Part shown: positions 13,537 through 23,149 of the stretch, one piece after another
Layout: each line of letters begins with the position of its first letter
How positions within the stretch are numbered: the stretch's first letter is position 1
Assembly (NCBI RefSeq): GCF_016920785.2
Contig: NW_024609884.1
Location: 86,296,069 to 86,360,068, forward strand
Direction: 5' to 3'
Length of the DNA stretch: 64,000 nt
Source: Ixodes scapularis
Taxonomy: Eukaryota; Arthropoda; Arachnida; Ixodida; Ixodidae
The notes under the pieces: generated by a model
The model's database searches: none
Seen by the model: only the letters and a program-made list of their open reading frames with translations
Told to the model about the DNA's origin: nothing
Position numbers and translations under genes: made by a program

Positions 13537-13843
13537 CAGGTGGTTTAGTTTGTCATTGCATTCTGTTCAGAACCTAACCACATTCCACATTTTTTGTTTT
13601 TCTTTGTTTTCAAGGTTCTATAGTTGTTCATATAGACTTGATTGCTGGGCAAGTTACAAACATTGCCTTCCACTTGTAAGCTGGACGCAACCCACTAATT
13701 ATTTTTCAAGAATAAAGATACAAACATGTTTTAGTCAGTGCTGCATCTTGTGTGCACTTGCTTGAAATTTCTTACTAACACGGTGTTCAAACACCTATCT
13801 CTGGGAGGTGCACTTGGCAGTAACCTCTGAAATTAACCTGTGA
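13537..13843 (+). repeat. Left copy of direct repeat flanking the Kolobok-like element
   Basis: About 300 bp matching 17186-17466 in the same orientation. Shared stretches include TTTAGTTTGTCATTGCATTC and CTTGTGTGCACTTGCTT. The copies are clearly diverged, so the duplication is old. It lies outside the transposon TIRs and so is a host or older-repeat duplication that the element entered. Confidence 0.75.
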
Positions 13844-14280
13844 CAGCAGGCTTGAAGAAACTCACTGAATGTGGAAATATTTTGAAAAATATTTTTCGGA
13901 CTTGCCTTGTTAAGGGAACATGCTACTCGGAGGCACACTTTTTTTAATTTTTGCCCGAGGACGATGAAACTTTAGATATTTATAGAGTTTTGCCTGTTCT
14001 TTTCAGAGCTGTAATCAGTTTTAATGTGGCTTATATAGTTTTTGTTTAGTGCCACACCCAACGACAGAAAAGAGTATTTTTTGTGCACACGCTCCAGCAT
14101 AGTAATTTTTCACAAGGAGCATTGGGCATTAGCTCATTTTGCTCTTTATGAAGTGTAGATTGCAAATAACTAGTCAGAAGCTGTGCACTACTTTCCAATC
14201 TTGAAAGAAAAAAAAATATCTTGGTAAAACTTCTATTCTAAAACCCCTTTATAGGTTTTTTTCAAGTTTCTATAAATATA

Positions 14281-14653
14281 ACAGAGATATTGCAGTTTCA
14301 AATACATACCTGCACTCTACATATACCCAAGATCATAGGTGCAAAGTTTCATTGTAATGCGAAGATTCTAAGTGCCAAAAATGGAGCGCACAAACTGTGA
14401 CGATTGCCCAAAATTGCAAAATGAGAAAAGTGCATTTGAAAGTTCAAAATATGTGTACTCATCAATATAAGTGAGATATCTCAATTTCAAATACATACTA
14501 GCATTCTGCATACTGTAATGATCATAGGGACAAAATTTCGTTATGATGTGAATACTCTAAGTGCCAAAAAAGAAGCGCACAAACTATGAAGATTGCACGA
14601 AATTGCAAAAAGAAAACACATCTGAAAGTTCAAAAGATGTATTCCCGTCAAAG
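14281..14653. repeat. Two tandem copies, about 186-bp period
   Basis: Segment 14281-14466 is repeated at 14467-14653. Shared wording includes TTTCAAATACATAC, TCTAAGTGCCAAAAA and GCGCACAAACT. It lies inside the transposon between the left TIR and the transposase stop, so it is a subterminal repeat of the element that could serve as transposase-binding sequence. That role is inference. Confidence 0.75.
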
Positions 14654-14713
14654 AGCAACAGTAATTACACAAAACTTGGCTGGAGCAGGGTGCCTAGGGA
14701 GAATGCAGAGTGT

Positions 14714-16680
14714 CTAAAAGTCTCCTGCACTGTACGTTGTTCCCTCATGGTCCTTGCGGCTAGAGTCCTCGAGACGGGCCTTCGTGACCATGCTGCGGCG
14801 ATGGGCTCGTGCCTCCGCTGTCTGCCGGGCAGACATTCTCCGGATCCGTAGATTGTCACGGGAGTCGCCAAGTGTGAGAAGTCCTTCAGGTGGAAGCACT
14901 CCGAGCTCCTCCAAGACATGTTCGAAGCTTGCATGCCCCCTATTGAACCACAGGACTGCTATCGCTGTGGCCGTTTCCACGACCGTCCGGGAGGCAAACC
15001 TTGTCTTTGGGCAGAGCAGCCAGATCTTGCTGTTCAGGGACTCGGCAGCATTCTGGGTTTTCCCTCGGATACAGCGGGCCAGCAGCTTCTCGTCAGTCAA
15101 CCGTCTGTAGATGGGGAGCACTGCCTTCCCCTGGGCCTTGGTCAGGGTTGGGGTGTGGTCTGGCGCAGGCTCTCCCAGGGCTTCGGCTCGTTTGTGTTTA
15201 CACCAAGACGTCGCATCTCTGGGCAGAACTTGTGGCTGTGAGCAGTGTTCGTAGAGCAAGAGTGGAAGTATGATGCCCATATGGCACAATACATGCCGCG
15301 GATGTCGGCTCTGTTGCTTATCACTGCTATCTGGTAGTATGTTTGAAGCTTCTGGATGGTGCCGTCCTTGAGCTTCTCCCCACGTGGTAGCGGAGTCTTG
15401 AGTTTGCGAAGGCCAGTGCCAAGACGCTTCGCCACATGGTTAGTGCAGTCTTCCTTCTCAATTGCTGCTCCATCATACACGTCGGCCTCGGACACTGCTG
15501 TGAACGCCTTGCTATCTCCATCGCTCAAAAACTTTGTAAAGCGCAGTGGCGTCTTGTAGGATGGGGTTCTCTGCCATATGCGGACTGCTGCCTCCGTCTC
15601 CATGGCATGGGAGGAGCACTCAACATTCCTCTGACACTCAACACTATGGAATGCCTGCCAGGCCTCTTCTTCTTCACCCAAGTCTTGGTGCCGGCTACAT
15701 GTAAGGCAGTAGTTTGACAAAACTTCAAAATCCAAACACAGACCAGTGTCCACAGACACGGCTGTGCCCACACCGTTGTGGCTCTTGTGGCCCCTCTTCT
15801 GCCAAGTACCATCAAACATTACGGCGACATCCGCTCCACCCACCTCCTCTTTGGTCAGGAGCCTGGCCTTCTCAAGGTTCTGACTGGCGGCTGTCATGGC
15901 AGCGTCATGAACCTTCTTGCCGATCGAATTGAAGGTCTTATGGTGCATAGGCTTCGGCAGGCCGAGAATAGCACAGAAGCGTGAGAGCTGCTCGTGTCCG
16001 GCTCCTATCGCACGCGTGGCCACTACAGCCTTCACATTGACTGCAAAACCGTCGCGCGAGCTCCCACTGTCGTGGCGTCCGTTCGCGCTTTCGGCTCCAC
16101 TGGGGGTGACACGTTTTGACGTAAACGTTGACGAAAGAACTGACTCTGGGCACTCGCTGTTCTCACAATGCAGTTCGAGGAACGACGCAAGTCCCTTACG
16201 CTTCTCCGCCGACTCCCGAACGGAGAGTTTGCCTTCGTGACAAGCGGGGCAAGTCACACCGCTCACTAGTGTCGTCAGTGCACCAATGTCACACACCACT
16301 GCACTCGCAGAGCCATCGCCGCTTCGTCTCTCTTCGTTTTCGAAGAACCCGATTTTTTTTTCCGAAGCACTGACAAACGTGAACGCAGCGTCAACTGGGT
16401 CGATCTCTTCGGAGCCGCCGGAACAGCCATCGTTGCTGGGGTTAGGCCTATCGGGCAGCGGTAAACTTTGCGCCGTTGGCGTTCTCCGCTTGAGTTTGCG
16501 CCGCCTTCCTTGGAACTTGTACTTGCTCCGGAACTTTCGAACAGTAAAATCGCGCTTTTTACAGTTGTCCATCGCAAATAAAGTCGGAAAAACGTAGAAA
16601 CACTGTAGTTCTTGTTTGCGACGTAGCGACGCGAGAGCAACACCCAGGCTTCGCTCCTGTCCCGCAAGCCGCTCAGCCAA
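14714..16680 (-). pseudogene. Kolobok/Mutator-like transposase, frameshifted
   Basis: The main frame spans 15142-16680 (512 codons) and the C-terminal part lies in another frame at 14714-15289. The switch falls near 15215, where FCPE in the first frame should continue into TSWCKHKR in the second. The likely start is Met37 (codon at 16570-16572), which begins a strongly basic N-terminus with RRRKLKRR, probably a nuclear localisation signal. Cysteine pairs CPAC (144-147) and CENSEC (172-177) suggest zinc binding. VMFDGTW (287-293) supplies the first catalytic Asp, SDGDSKAF (386-393) a likely second, and NAAESLNSKIW in the second frame the Glu. The enzyme would cut and paste its own TTAA-flanked element. 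One indel breaks the copy; it may be a real mutation or a consensus error. Confidence 0.8.
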
Positions 16681-17185
16681 TGGCGGTCGCGCGATGGGAC
16701 CACGTGATTTAAAGGTCCAGTAGAGACGCGCGAAAGACGCGGCAAAATGCGCAGTTTATTATTATTGGCCGAGGAAATACGAAACTGACGGATGTTTCGC
16801 CAGCGAGAGGAAGGTTGTCGCTACCTGCCCAAACATTAGCAATGGCGGACGGCGCCGCTATCGCGAGTTGGAGCCGCTCAAAGATGGGCGAGATTCGAAA
16901 AATTTAGCGATTTCTCGGCCTGCCGCGAGTTGTTCAGACGCGGTTTTCATAAACTTTTCGTACAGATATTGTTCTGATTTTTTTATACGTAAATATAGGA
17001 TGTATGAAGATAATAAAACAAGCACAAACGAAAAATCGGTAATTTTCGGGAAAAAGTCGGTTTTTCGACCCGCATGTCCCCTTAAAATGGTTCCATAGCA
17101 TAAGTCACAAGTTGGTTTCACTGTTTAGTGCCTGCCAGAATGAATCTGAGTTACCTGCACTGTGATTAGTTTGCAGAAATCGGGA

Positions 17186-17466
17186 GGTTTAGTTTGTCAT
17201 TGCATTCTGTTCAGAACCTAATCACATTCCACTTTTTTTTCCAGGATCTGTAGTTCTTCATATGGACTTGATTGCTCTGAAAATCAGAGATTGCCTTCTA
17301 CATGAAAGCTGGAAATGGCCCACTAATTATTTCTTAAGAAAAAAAGGTATGAACATGTTTTACCTAGTACTGTATCTTGTGTGCACTTGCTTCAAATTTT
17401 TAACAGTGTTTAGGCACCTGCTAACTGCTGGGATGTGCAGCTGGAGTTAACTCCTGAAAGTAACTT
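17186..17466 (+). repeat. Right copy of direct repeat flanking the Kolobok-like element
   Basis: Partner of 13537-13843. In this copy a T-tract ending CCAG precedes an open stretch and a GT, giving an exon-like look (see 17245-17346). The left copy has the matching T-tract ending CAAG but its frame is closed. Confidence 0.75.
17245..17346 (+). CDS. Candidate internal exon (weak)
   Basis: A pyrimidine tract ending CCAG precedes 17245, and GTATGA follows 17346. Of three frames only one is open through all 102 bases; it includes the residues HMDLIALKIRDCLLHESW. The exit phase (one base over) matches the only open frame of the candidate exon at 18265-18346. No homologue is recognised. The older duplicate at 13.5 kb has lost the frame, which argues against constraint. 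Chance is a serious alternative. Confidence 0.2.
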
Positions 17467-17512
17467 GGCCTCACAACCTAATCACATTTCATGGGCACTA
17501 GATATTTAATCT

Positions 17513-18035
17513 GAATTGTTCCCGCATCAAAACTTAGTTGGCGTGTTGTCCGTAACTTGCGGCGGCAGAAAGCTGCAACTTTTAATCACTGAGCTGCACG
17601 TCATGCGTGACAATGGGAATCATTCAGACATTACAAATTAGCTGCCGTGAATCATTCAGACATTAAAAATTAGATGCCGTGAATCATTTAGACATTAAAA
17701 ATTAGCTGCCGTGTTGTCCACACCTTGCAGCAACGGCTAGAGCCTGTTGAGCTGCTAGCTGCAGTGATCTAATGAAACGGACGTCTCGGGGAACAATAAT
17801 TATATTAGTAAAATGCTCTACTTATTGTTCACTGAGACGTCCATTTTGTTAAGTCACTGCAGCTCGCAGTTCAACAGGCTCTGGCCGTTGCTGCAAGGCG
17901 TGAGCTACGCACCAGCTAATTTAAACGATTCCCTTCGTCGTGCGTCACGTGCAACTCGGTGATTGAGAGTTGCGGTTTTTAGCCGTCGCAAGTTACGAAC
18001 AACATGGCAGCTAATTTTTTATGCCGGAACAATTC
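17513..18035. mobile_element. Foldback element with about 250-bp arms
   Basis: The ends read GAATTGTTCCCGCAT and its near inverse. The arms are imperfect inverted copies meeting near 17800-17820, with paired wording such as AGCCTGTTGA and TCAACAGGCT. There is no coding capacity and no clear target duplication. The left arm carries an internal 32-bp tandem repeat. Confidence 0.8.
17617..17712 (+). repeat. Three tandem 32-bp repeats
   Basis: Units start at 17617, 17649 and 17681 with GAATCATT, then AGACATTA, then TGCCGT. They differ by single bases and occur only in the left arm of the foldback element, so the array expanded after the arms formed. Confidence 0.9.
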
Positions 18036-18264
18036 ACGTATCCGTGCATCACGTGCAGTACAGTGACTGAGAGTTATAGTTTTCTGCCTTGCTTCTAAGG
18101 GTCAAGTTGCGGGGAAAACCGCAGGGCCTCATTACTGTCATGCACGTTAATGCTGTGACCTTGATGGAAGACAACGGTAATTGTACCGGCATCAAAAATC
18201 AGGTGGCAATTTCTATTAATTTGTCGGATTTTTTTTTTTTACAGTGAATGTACTTTTTTGTCAG

Positions 18265-18346
18265 GATTCCATGAGCTTGGATTGTGTCTAACTCTGGACC
18301 AGGAATCTCCGACGAGTCCAGCGTGTAATCCACGGCAAAAGGCCCT
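18265..18346 (+). CDS. Candidate exon (weak)
   Basis: The sequence TTTTTTGTCAG precedes 18265. GTAAAG follows 18346, and a stronger donor GTAAGT lies at 18361. Only one frame is open (it includes LGLCLTLDQESPTSPACNP) and it reaches TAA at the first donor. It is phase-compatible with 17245-17346 but not with 22330-22647. If the later donor is used, the exon would contain a stop. No known domain. Confidence 0.18.
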
Positions 18347-18360
18347 GTAAAGCGCTATTT

Positions 18361-19703
18361 GTAAGTGCTTTTTATTCTAATAGTCCGTGAGAGACGTTAT
18401 GATTGGTTATTTTTGTGTTCGAAGTCATGTTTATTTCATTTTTGCTGTTAAAATATGGCTGTCTTCTTGGTGGTAGATGTGTGCTGTAGTAAAGTCCTCC
18501 CAGTAGGTCCAAAGCCGAATGCCACAGAGCGTTGAGTTAGTCCTTATTTGCCAAGATTCGGCATGTTGGGTGCGAGTGGAGTGTCAGTTACGTCACTGCA
18601 ATATTTGAATATCTTTGCCAGTAATTGTCTTTACTCAGCGAGTTTTTTTTATGTGACTGATTTATTTTAATTTCTTGATTCATTCGAATGTCATGTTCTG
18701 TTTAACTGTCATGTTCTTTCGTATAACAGGGTATTTATTTGACTTACTTTAGTAGTACATTTGACACTGGTGAGCTGAAGAGGGAGGCCAGCGGTTTGAT
18801 TTTTAACTTGTAAATAATATGGGTACATTTATGACTACATATTTCTGTGCCGCAAATACCGTAAGCCTTAAAGCATTTTTTTTGTTTTTAAATCAACATA
18901 CAAATATAGGCGTGAACTTAAATGACAAGGTTGTAATTATCAGTTCTTAAAAACCCCTGAAAAGAAAAAAAAATTTTTTTTTTAAAGTCTGGTTGTTAAA
19001 AAAACTTTAAGCGAAAAAAAAAAATTATTTTAGAGAAATATTGATGGTGCGAGGTGCCTTGCAATTAAGTCAGTAGTCACCTCCTTTCAACTGCTTTTCT
19101 CTTGGCATTCGGGTGTGTGGAGGAGAGGTGGATCGGCTTCGCCTTCACTTTGAGGTGGAAAGAGCAAATGACCATTCTGCGATGTCATGGACTTTGCCCG
19201 CATAATTTCATATCAATCTTTTGCCGTCAATATTGCTCTAAACTTTTTTTTTTCACATAAAATTTATTTTTTGACACGTGCGTCCCAACCAAACTGCTGA
19301 AAATAATTTTTTTTTTAGAGGCCCTTTAAGGTTAGATTAAAAGTTCAGGGTCACTATGATGTTGCGAGAGTAGGCCTAAGCAATTTATAGATTCACCTTC
19401 CTACTATTTGAAAAAAAAAGAGCTCTAAATTCGATTTTGCAGTGCATGTGGCTGCACCTCCATTCAGAGTGGTGCAACCAGTTCATTCACATGCAACGAG
19501 AAATTTAGAGCCCACATCTATTGTGCAGCTAGCTGCATGATGAAGTGGCACACATGAACAGCTTGCTGACTATCTAGTAGTGTTGGTTGTGGTGGGAGCT
19601 TAAGCACGCCACAATGCATTCTTTGTTTTGTCATGTGGCTCATTTATCAATTATTTTAACTCTTGCGTACCAAAACCTGTGTGTTCTTGGGTTGGGCTAC
19701 TTT
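18361..19703. other. No supported gene
   Basis: AT-rich sequence with many T and A homopolymers of 8-12 bases. I see no gene or intact element. It could be intron if the exon candidates on either side are real. Confidence 0.45.
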
Positions 19704-19723
19704 TATATATATATATATATATA
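19704..19723. repeat. (TA)n microsatellite
   Basis: A short TA run that abuts the left end of the tRNA-containing repeat array. The right end of the array also runs into TA repeats, suggesting that the unit sits in or carries TA-rich termini. Confidence 0.85.
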
Positions 19724-19810
19724 GAGAACGAAGAGGGGAGAAGGTGATTATTGAATTTATTGCATTAAAGTTAGAAAAAGGGAAAGGGAAAGAGAGCTGG
19801 CGAAAAATTG

Positions 19811-19885
19811 GGCCAGGAGCGGGGATTGAACCCGCAACCTTCGCCTGACCGGGGCGACGCCTTAACCGATTAGACCATCCTGGCC
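19811..19885 (-). tRNA. tRNA-like module, copy 1
   Basis: Read on the minus strand it is a full-length cloverleaf of 75 nt. The acceptor GGCCAGG pairs perfectly with CCTGGCC. The anticodon stem TCGCC/GGCGA encloses loop CCGGTCA, and the T-arm GCGGG-TTCAATC-CCCGC is perfect. The anticodon read-out would be GGT (Thr), but position 33 is C where tRNAs have U. It is part of a repeated mobile unit, so it is more likely a tRNA-derived Pol III promoter head than a working tRNA gene. Confidence 0.5.
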
Positions 19886-20244
19886 ACTGGTTTCGGCGGA
19901 CTCAATTTCTGACCAGCTCTCTGTGTACTGTTTAGTTTCGAATTCGCTTAACTGGGTAGACGACAACCGTTGCTGATTTAAGGCCCGCGCTATTTCCGAC
20001 ATGCGGCAGTGACGTGGCACGTCATCTCAGCTTGCAAATGTCGGAAAGGGCCCGTCTTCCAGGATATCTAGGGAACCACTCCTCCCCATAGGGACAGGCT
20101 GCACCGTATATATAATGGGATTGAGTGAAGATTGACAAGTGCAGCCGTAGTAATATTGAGAACGAAGAGGGGAGAAGGTGATTATTGAATTTATTGCATT
20201 AAAGTTAGAAAAAGGGAAAGGGAAAGAGAGCTGGCGAAAAATTG

Positions 20245-20319
20245 GGCCAGGAGCGGGGATTGAACCCGCAACCTTCGCCTGACCGGGGCGACGCCTTAAC
20301 CGATTAGACCATCCTGGCC
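20245..20319 (-). tRNA. tRNA-like module, copy 2
   Basis: It has the same sequence and fold as copy 1, exactly 434 bp downstream. The same reservations about C33 and repeat context apply. Confidence 0.5.
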
Positions 20320-21000
20320 ACTGGTTTCGGCGGACTCAATTTCTGACCAGCTCTCTGTGTACTGTTTAGTTTCGAATTCGCTTAACTGGGTAGACGACAA
20401 CCGTTGCTGATTTAAGGCCCGCGCTATTTCCGACATGCGGCAGTGACGTGGCACGTCATCTCAGCTTGCAAATGTCGGAAAGGGCCCGTCTTCCAGGATA
20501 TCTAGGGAACCACTCCTCCCCATAGGGACAGGCTGCACCGTATATATAATGGGATTGAGTGAAGATTGACAAGTGCAGCCGTAGTAATATTGAGAACGAA
20601 GAGGGGAGAAGGTGATTATTGAATTTATTGCATTAAAGTTAGAAAAAGGGAAAGGCTCTCTTTCCCTTTCCCTTTTTCTGACTTTAATGCAATAAATTCA
20701 ATAATCACCTTCTCCCCTCTTCGTTCTCAATATTACTACGGCTGCACTTGTCAATCTTCACTCAATCCCATTATATATACGGTGCAGCCTGTCCCTATGG
20801 GGAGGAGTGGTTCCCTAGATATCCTGGAAGACGGGCCCTTTCCGACATTTGCAAGCTGAGATGACGTGCCACGTCACTGCCGCATGTCGGAAATAGCGCG
20901 GGCCTTAAATCAGCAACGGTTGTCGTCTACCCAGTTAAGCGAATTCGAAACTAAACAGTACACAGAGAGCTGGTCAGAAATTGAGTCCGCCGAAACCAGT

Positions 21001-21097
21001 GGCCAGGATGGTCTAATCGGTTAAGGCGTCGCCCCGGTCAGGCGAAGGTTGCGGGTTCAATCCCCGCTCCTTGCGGGTTCAATCCCCGCTCCTGGCC
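21001..21097 (+). pseudogene. tRNA-like module, inverted copy with T-arm duplication
   Basis: This is the inverted copy on the plus strand. A roughly 20-bp block containing TTGCGGGTTCAATCCCCGCTC occurs in duplicate, so the cloverleaf has two successive T-arms (and two B boxes). It cannot be a normal tRNA. The duplication distinguishes this copy from the other two. Confidence 0.75.
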
Positions 21098-21229
21098 CAA
21101 TTTTTCGCCAGCTCTCTTTCCCTTTCCCTTTTTCTAACTTTAATGCAATAAATTCAATAATCACCTTCTCCCCTCTTCGTTCTCAATATTACTACGGCTG
21201 CACTTGTCAATCTTCACTCAATCCCATTA

Positions 21230-21230
<1 letters not shown>

Positions 21231-21266
<36 letters not shown>

Positions 21267-21586
21267 CTTAGAATTTGTGCATTTAGTGTGTATAATTGTT
21301 TTTTTTTTTATTAAGGTTAAATGGTACTTTATAGCAAATTAGCTCCTTGTAGAGCTGAAATTACATTTAATTAATGGTCTCCCCAAACTGAGATGTTACA
21401 TGCATTCGCTAGCTTTTTTGTGTAAAGTTGTAAAATAAACTATAATATACGGCAGTCAGCACTGAAACACAATAAATTGTTCACGCTAATTAATCTATAA
21501 AATTTTGACAATTCCACTTGGACAAATCCAGATGTTAAGAAATTGCATTCATCCTACCCTTCGGGAAAGTCTATAAATATAGAGCT
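21231..21586. other. TA and T tracts; no supported gene
   Basis: TA repeats followed by poly-T (about 21231-21266), then AT-rich sequence. Nothing else recognised. Confidence 0.5.
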
Positions 21587-21966
21587 ATGTCTTTTGCCAC
21601 TGTGGGCAGAGGCCAGCTGAATTGCTACCGTTTGGAAGGTGGAGGGGTGATGTGCAGGGAAGCTAAACACTGTCCCCCTCTCCCATATTGTCTGCTAAAT
21701 TGTTTCAAATGTCACGGAAAAGGGGGGGGGGGGGGGCAACTGCCCCCTCCCTTTGTACCCTGTATTCCCTGCCACTGGCAGGGGGTGCCAGGCATGTAGC
21801 CAGGATTTTGTTTCGGGGGGGCCCGCCCATGACAAAATGCTGTATGAGGGGGAGGGGGGAGAGGAGGTCCCAGCAAAATGGAAGATTTCGAGGGGGGCCT
21901 GGGCCCCACGGGCCTCCCCCCTGGCTACGTGCCTGGGGGGTGCTAACTTGGGGATGCGATAAATGA
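21587..21966. repeat. G/C-rich foldback-like repeat with 15-G run
   Basis: It contains 15 consecutive G (21722-21736). The inverted wording GTAGCCAGGATTTT and CCCCCTGGCTAC brackets a GGGGGCC/GGCCCCC-rich centre. The composition differs sharply from the AT-rich flanks, indicating an inserted repeat. There is no coding signal, and its frames are glycine/proline artefacts. Confidence 0.55.
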
Positions 21967-22329
21967 ATGCAACCACTTATGGCTGCCATTGCATACAAAG
22001 GAGAAAATAGAGAGAGAGGGAGAGAGATGGTGGATTATCTTTCTCTTAGGTGTTCATGTCAGAAGGGGTACTAATGGTTTTGGATGGTTAAGGCTGAGCG
22101 AGCTAGCCATGAGTGCTGCCTAAGTGTTCGGTTTGGACTCTTGTTCAATCGGCAAAAAAGCAAGTCCCAGACAACTATTCAAGTATATCCTATGAATGGC
22201 TCCTGGGATTTTCGAAAATGGTCTATTGTTTTGCAAATGAGTGCGCTGGTATTAACTAAGGGCACTTAGCAAGCTGTTTACTCTTTTTTAATATTGCTGA
22301 CTTTACATTTATGCATTCATTCTTCACAG
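21967..22329. other. No supported gene
   Basis: Nothing recognised until the acceptor at 22328-22329. Confidence 0.4.
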
Positions 22330-22647
22330 GAGGAGGAGCACGACGGATCGACCTGTCCGGTGATGCGCATTGATGAAGAGGACTCAAGTGCCATAACTCT
22401 GGTGTCGGAGGACCACTTCTTTGAGGTGACGGATATTGTGGCTGGTGCTGCGCTCGTTCTTGCGTTGCACTGGGTCCACGACATATCTTACCGTCAAAAA
22501 GCAAGCCGGTCACTCGCAGTGATTGGGCACTTCATTGGTTTGAAGTACAAGATAAAGTCGGTCCTGGCTTTGGATCTGATATCAGAATTAGAAACTTTTA
22601 GCCAAGGGTATTTAGGTGCCAGTTTTGCTTTTTTTGCCATGTGCTGA
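22330..22647 (+). CDS. Candidate terminal exon of an unidentified protein
   Basis: A pyrimidine-rich stretch ending TTCACAG precedes 22330. An open frame then runs 105 codons to TGA at 22645-22647. It begins EEEHDGSTCPVMRIDEED, an acidic stretch, and continues with a hydrophobic segment (AGAALVLALHWVHDISYR) and a basic helix-like segment. Downstream, GCTGAAATTAAAG offers an ATTAAA poly-A signal. The pattern of a hydrophobic patch, then Tyr and a basic patch, resembles C-terminal tails of transposon-derived proteins I have seen in ticks and fish, but I cannot name a family. Upstream exons were not securely found. Confidence 0.4.
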   Translation, partial: EEEHDGSTCPVMRIDEEDSSAITLVSEDHFFEVTDIVAGAALVLALHWVHDISYRQKASRSLAVIGHFIGLKYKIKSVLALDLISELETFSQGYLGASFAFFAMC

Positions 22648-23149
22648 AATTAAAGTCTTGGTTTATTAAGCTCTTTTCTACTGTTTTTGTTCTTTCTATG
22701 CTGACTTTTCATGAAGACGTGTAGCCTCTGTACAGGCTCATGCTCTATGTGCCGTTCCACATTTCCTATTCAACCATCTTGTGAACATGTACATAGCCGC
22801 TTTTAGATTTTAGGGCTACTGTTCTTTGCAAAAGAGTTGTCCCTAGTTGTATGCAACAACTCCTGCAATAAGCCCGAAAGTATTCCACATTACAGTGAAA
22901 TCAAGGGAGGTATTGACATTCATAAAATAATTGCAAAAAGAAAAGTACAGTGGTTGCACTTCAACTGGCTAAGAATGCCAATTGCCAGTAGAGTTTTTTT
23001 TTTTTTTTTCCCAGCACACTTTTTATTAACAAAGAGCCAATTTTACACTTATGTTCTTTTAATTCTCTTTTCAGGCATTTGTGTTACTTTTTACTGGGTT
23101 AAATTTCACCCAACAACACGACAAAAACAACATATAACAGTATAATTAA
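22648..23149. other. No supported gene
   Basis: It holds the likely 3' UTR of the 22330-22647 exon candidate, then AT-rich sequence with a poly-T tract near 23000. Confidence 0.45.

Larger units (their letters stand above)
13910..17085 (-). mobile_element. TTAA-flanked DNA transposon, Kolobok/Mutator-like
   Basis: TTAA occurs at 13910-13913 and 17082-17085. Immediately inside are inverted ends GGGAACATGC (left) and GCATGTCCCC (right), which match at 9 of 10 positions. Between them a minus-strand transposase occupies 14714-16680. A 4-bp TTAA target plus G-rich ends and this transposase type fit the Kolobok superfamily, whose transposases carry what Pfam calls a Mutator-like transposase domain. 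piggyBac also uses TTAA, but the protein is not piggyBac-like. Total length is about 3.17 kb. The copy is nearly complete but coding-defective. Confidence 0.8.
19724..21230. repeat. Tandem plus inverted array of a 434-bp tRNA-containing unit
   Basis: A unit beginning GAGAACGAAGAGGGGAGAAG starts at 19724, 20158 and 20592 (period 434). The third copy stops at about 20655 and is joined head-on to inverted sequence that runs to about 21230 and re-reads copies three and two backwards. The layout is unit, unit, partial / inverted partial, inverted unit. Copies are almost identical by eye; one inverted copy has a 20-bp internal duplication in the T-arm of the tRNA-like module. The whole forms a palindrome with arms of at least 560 bp. 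Each unit holds a 75-bp tRNA-like module. Confidence 0.9.
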
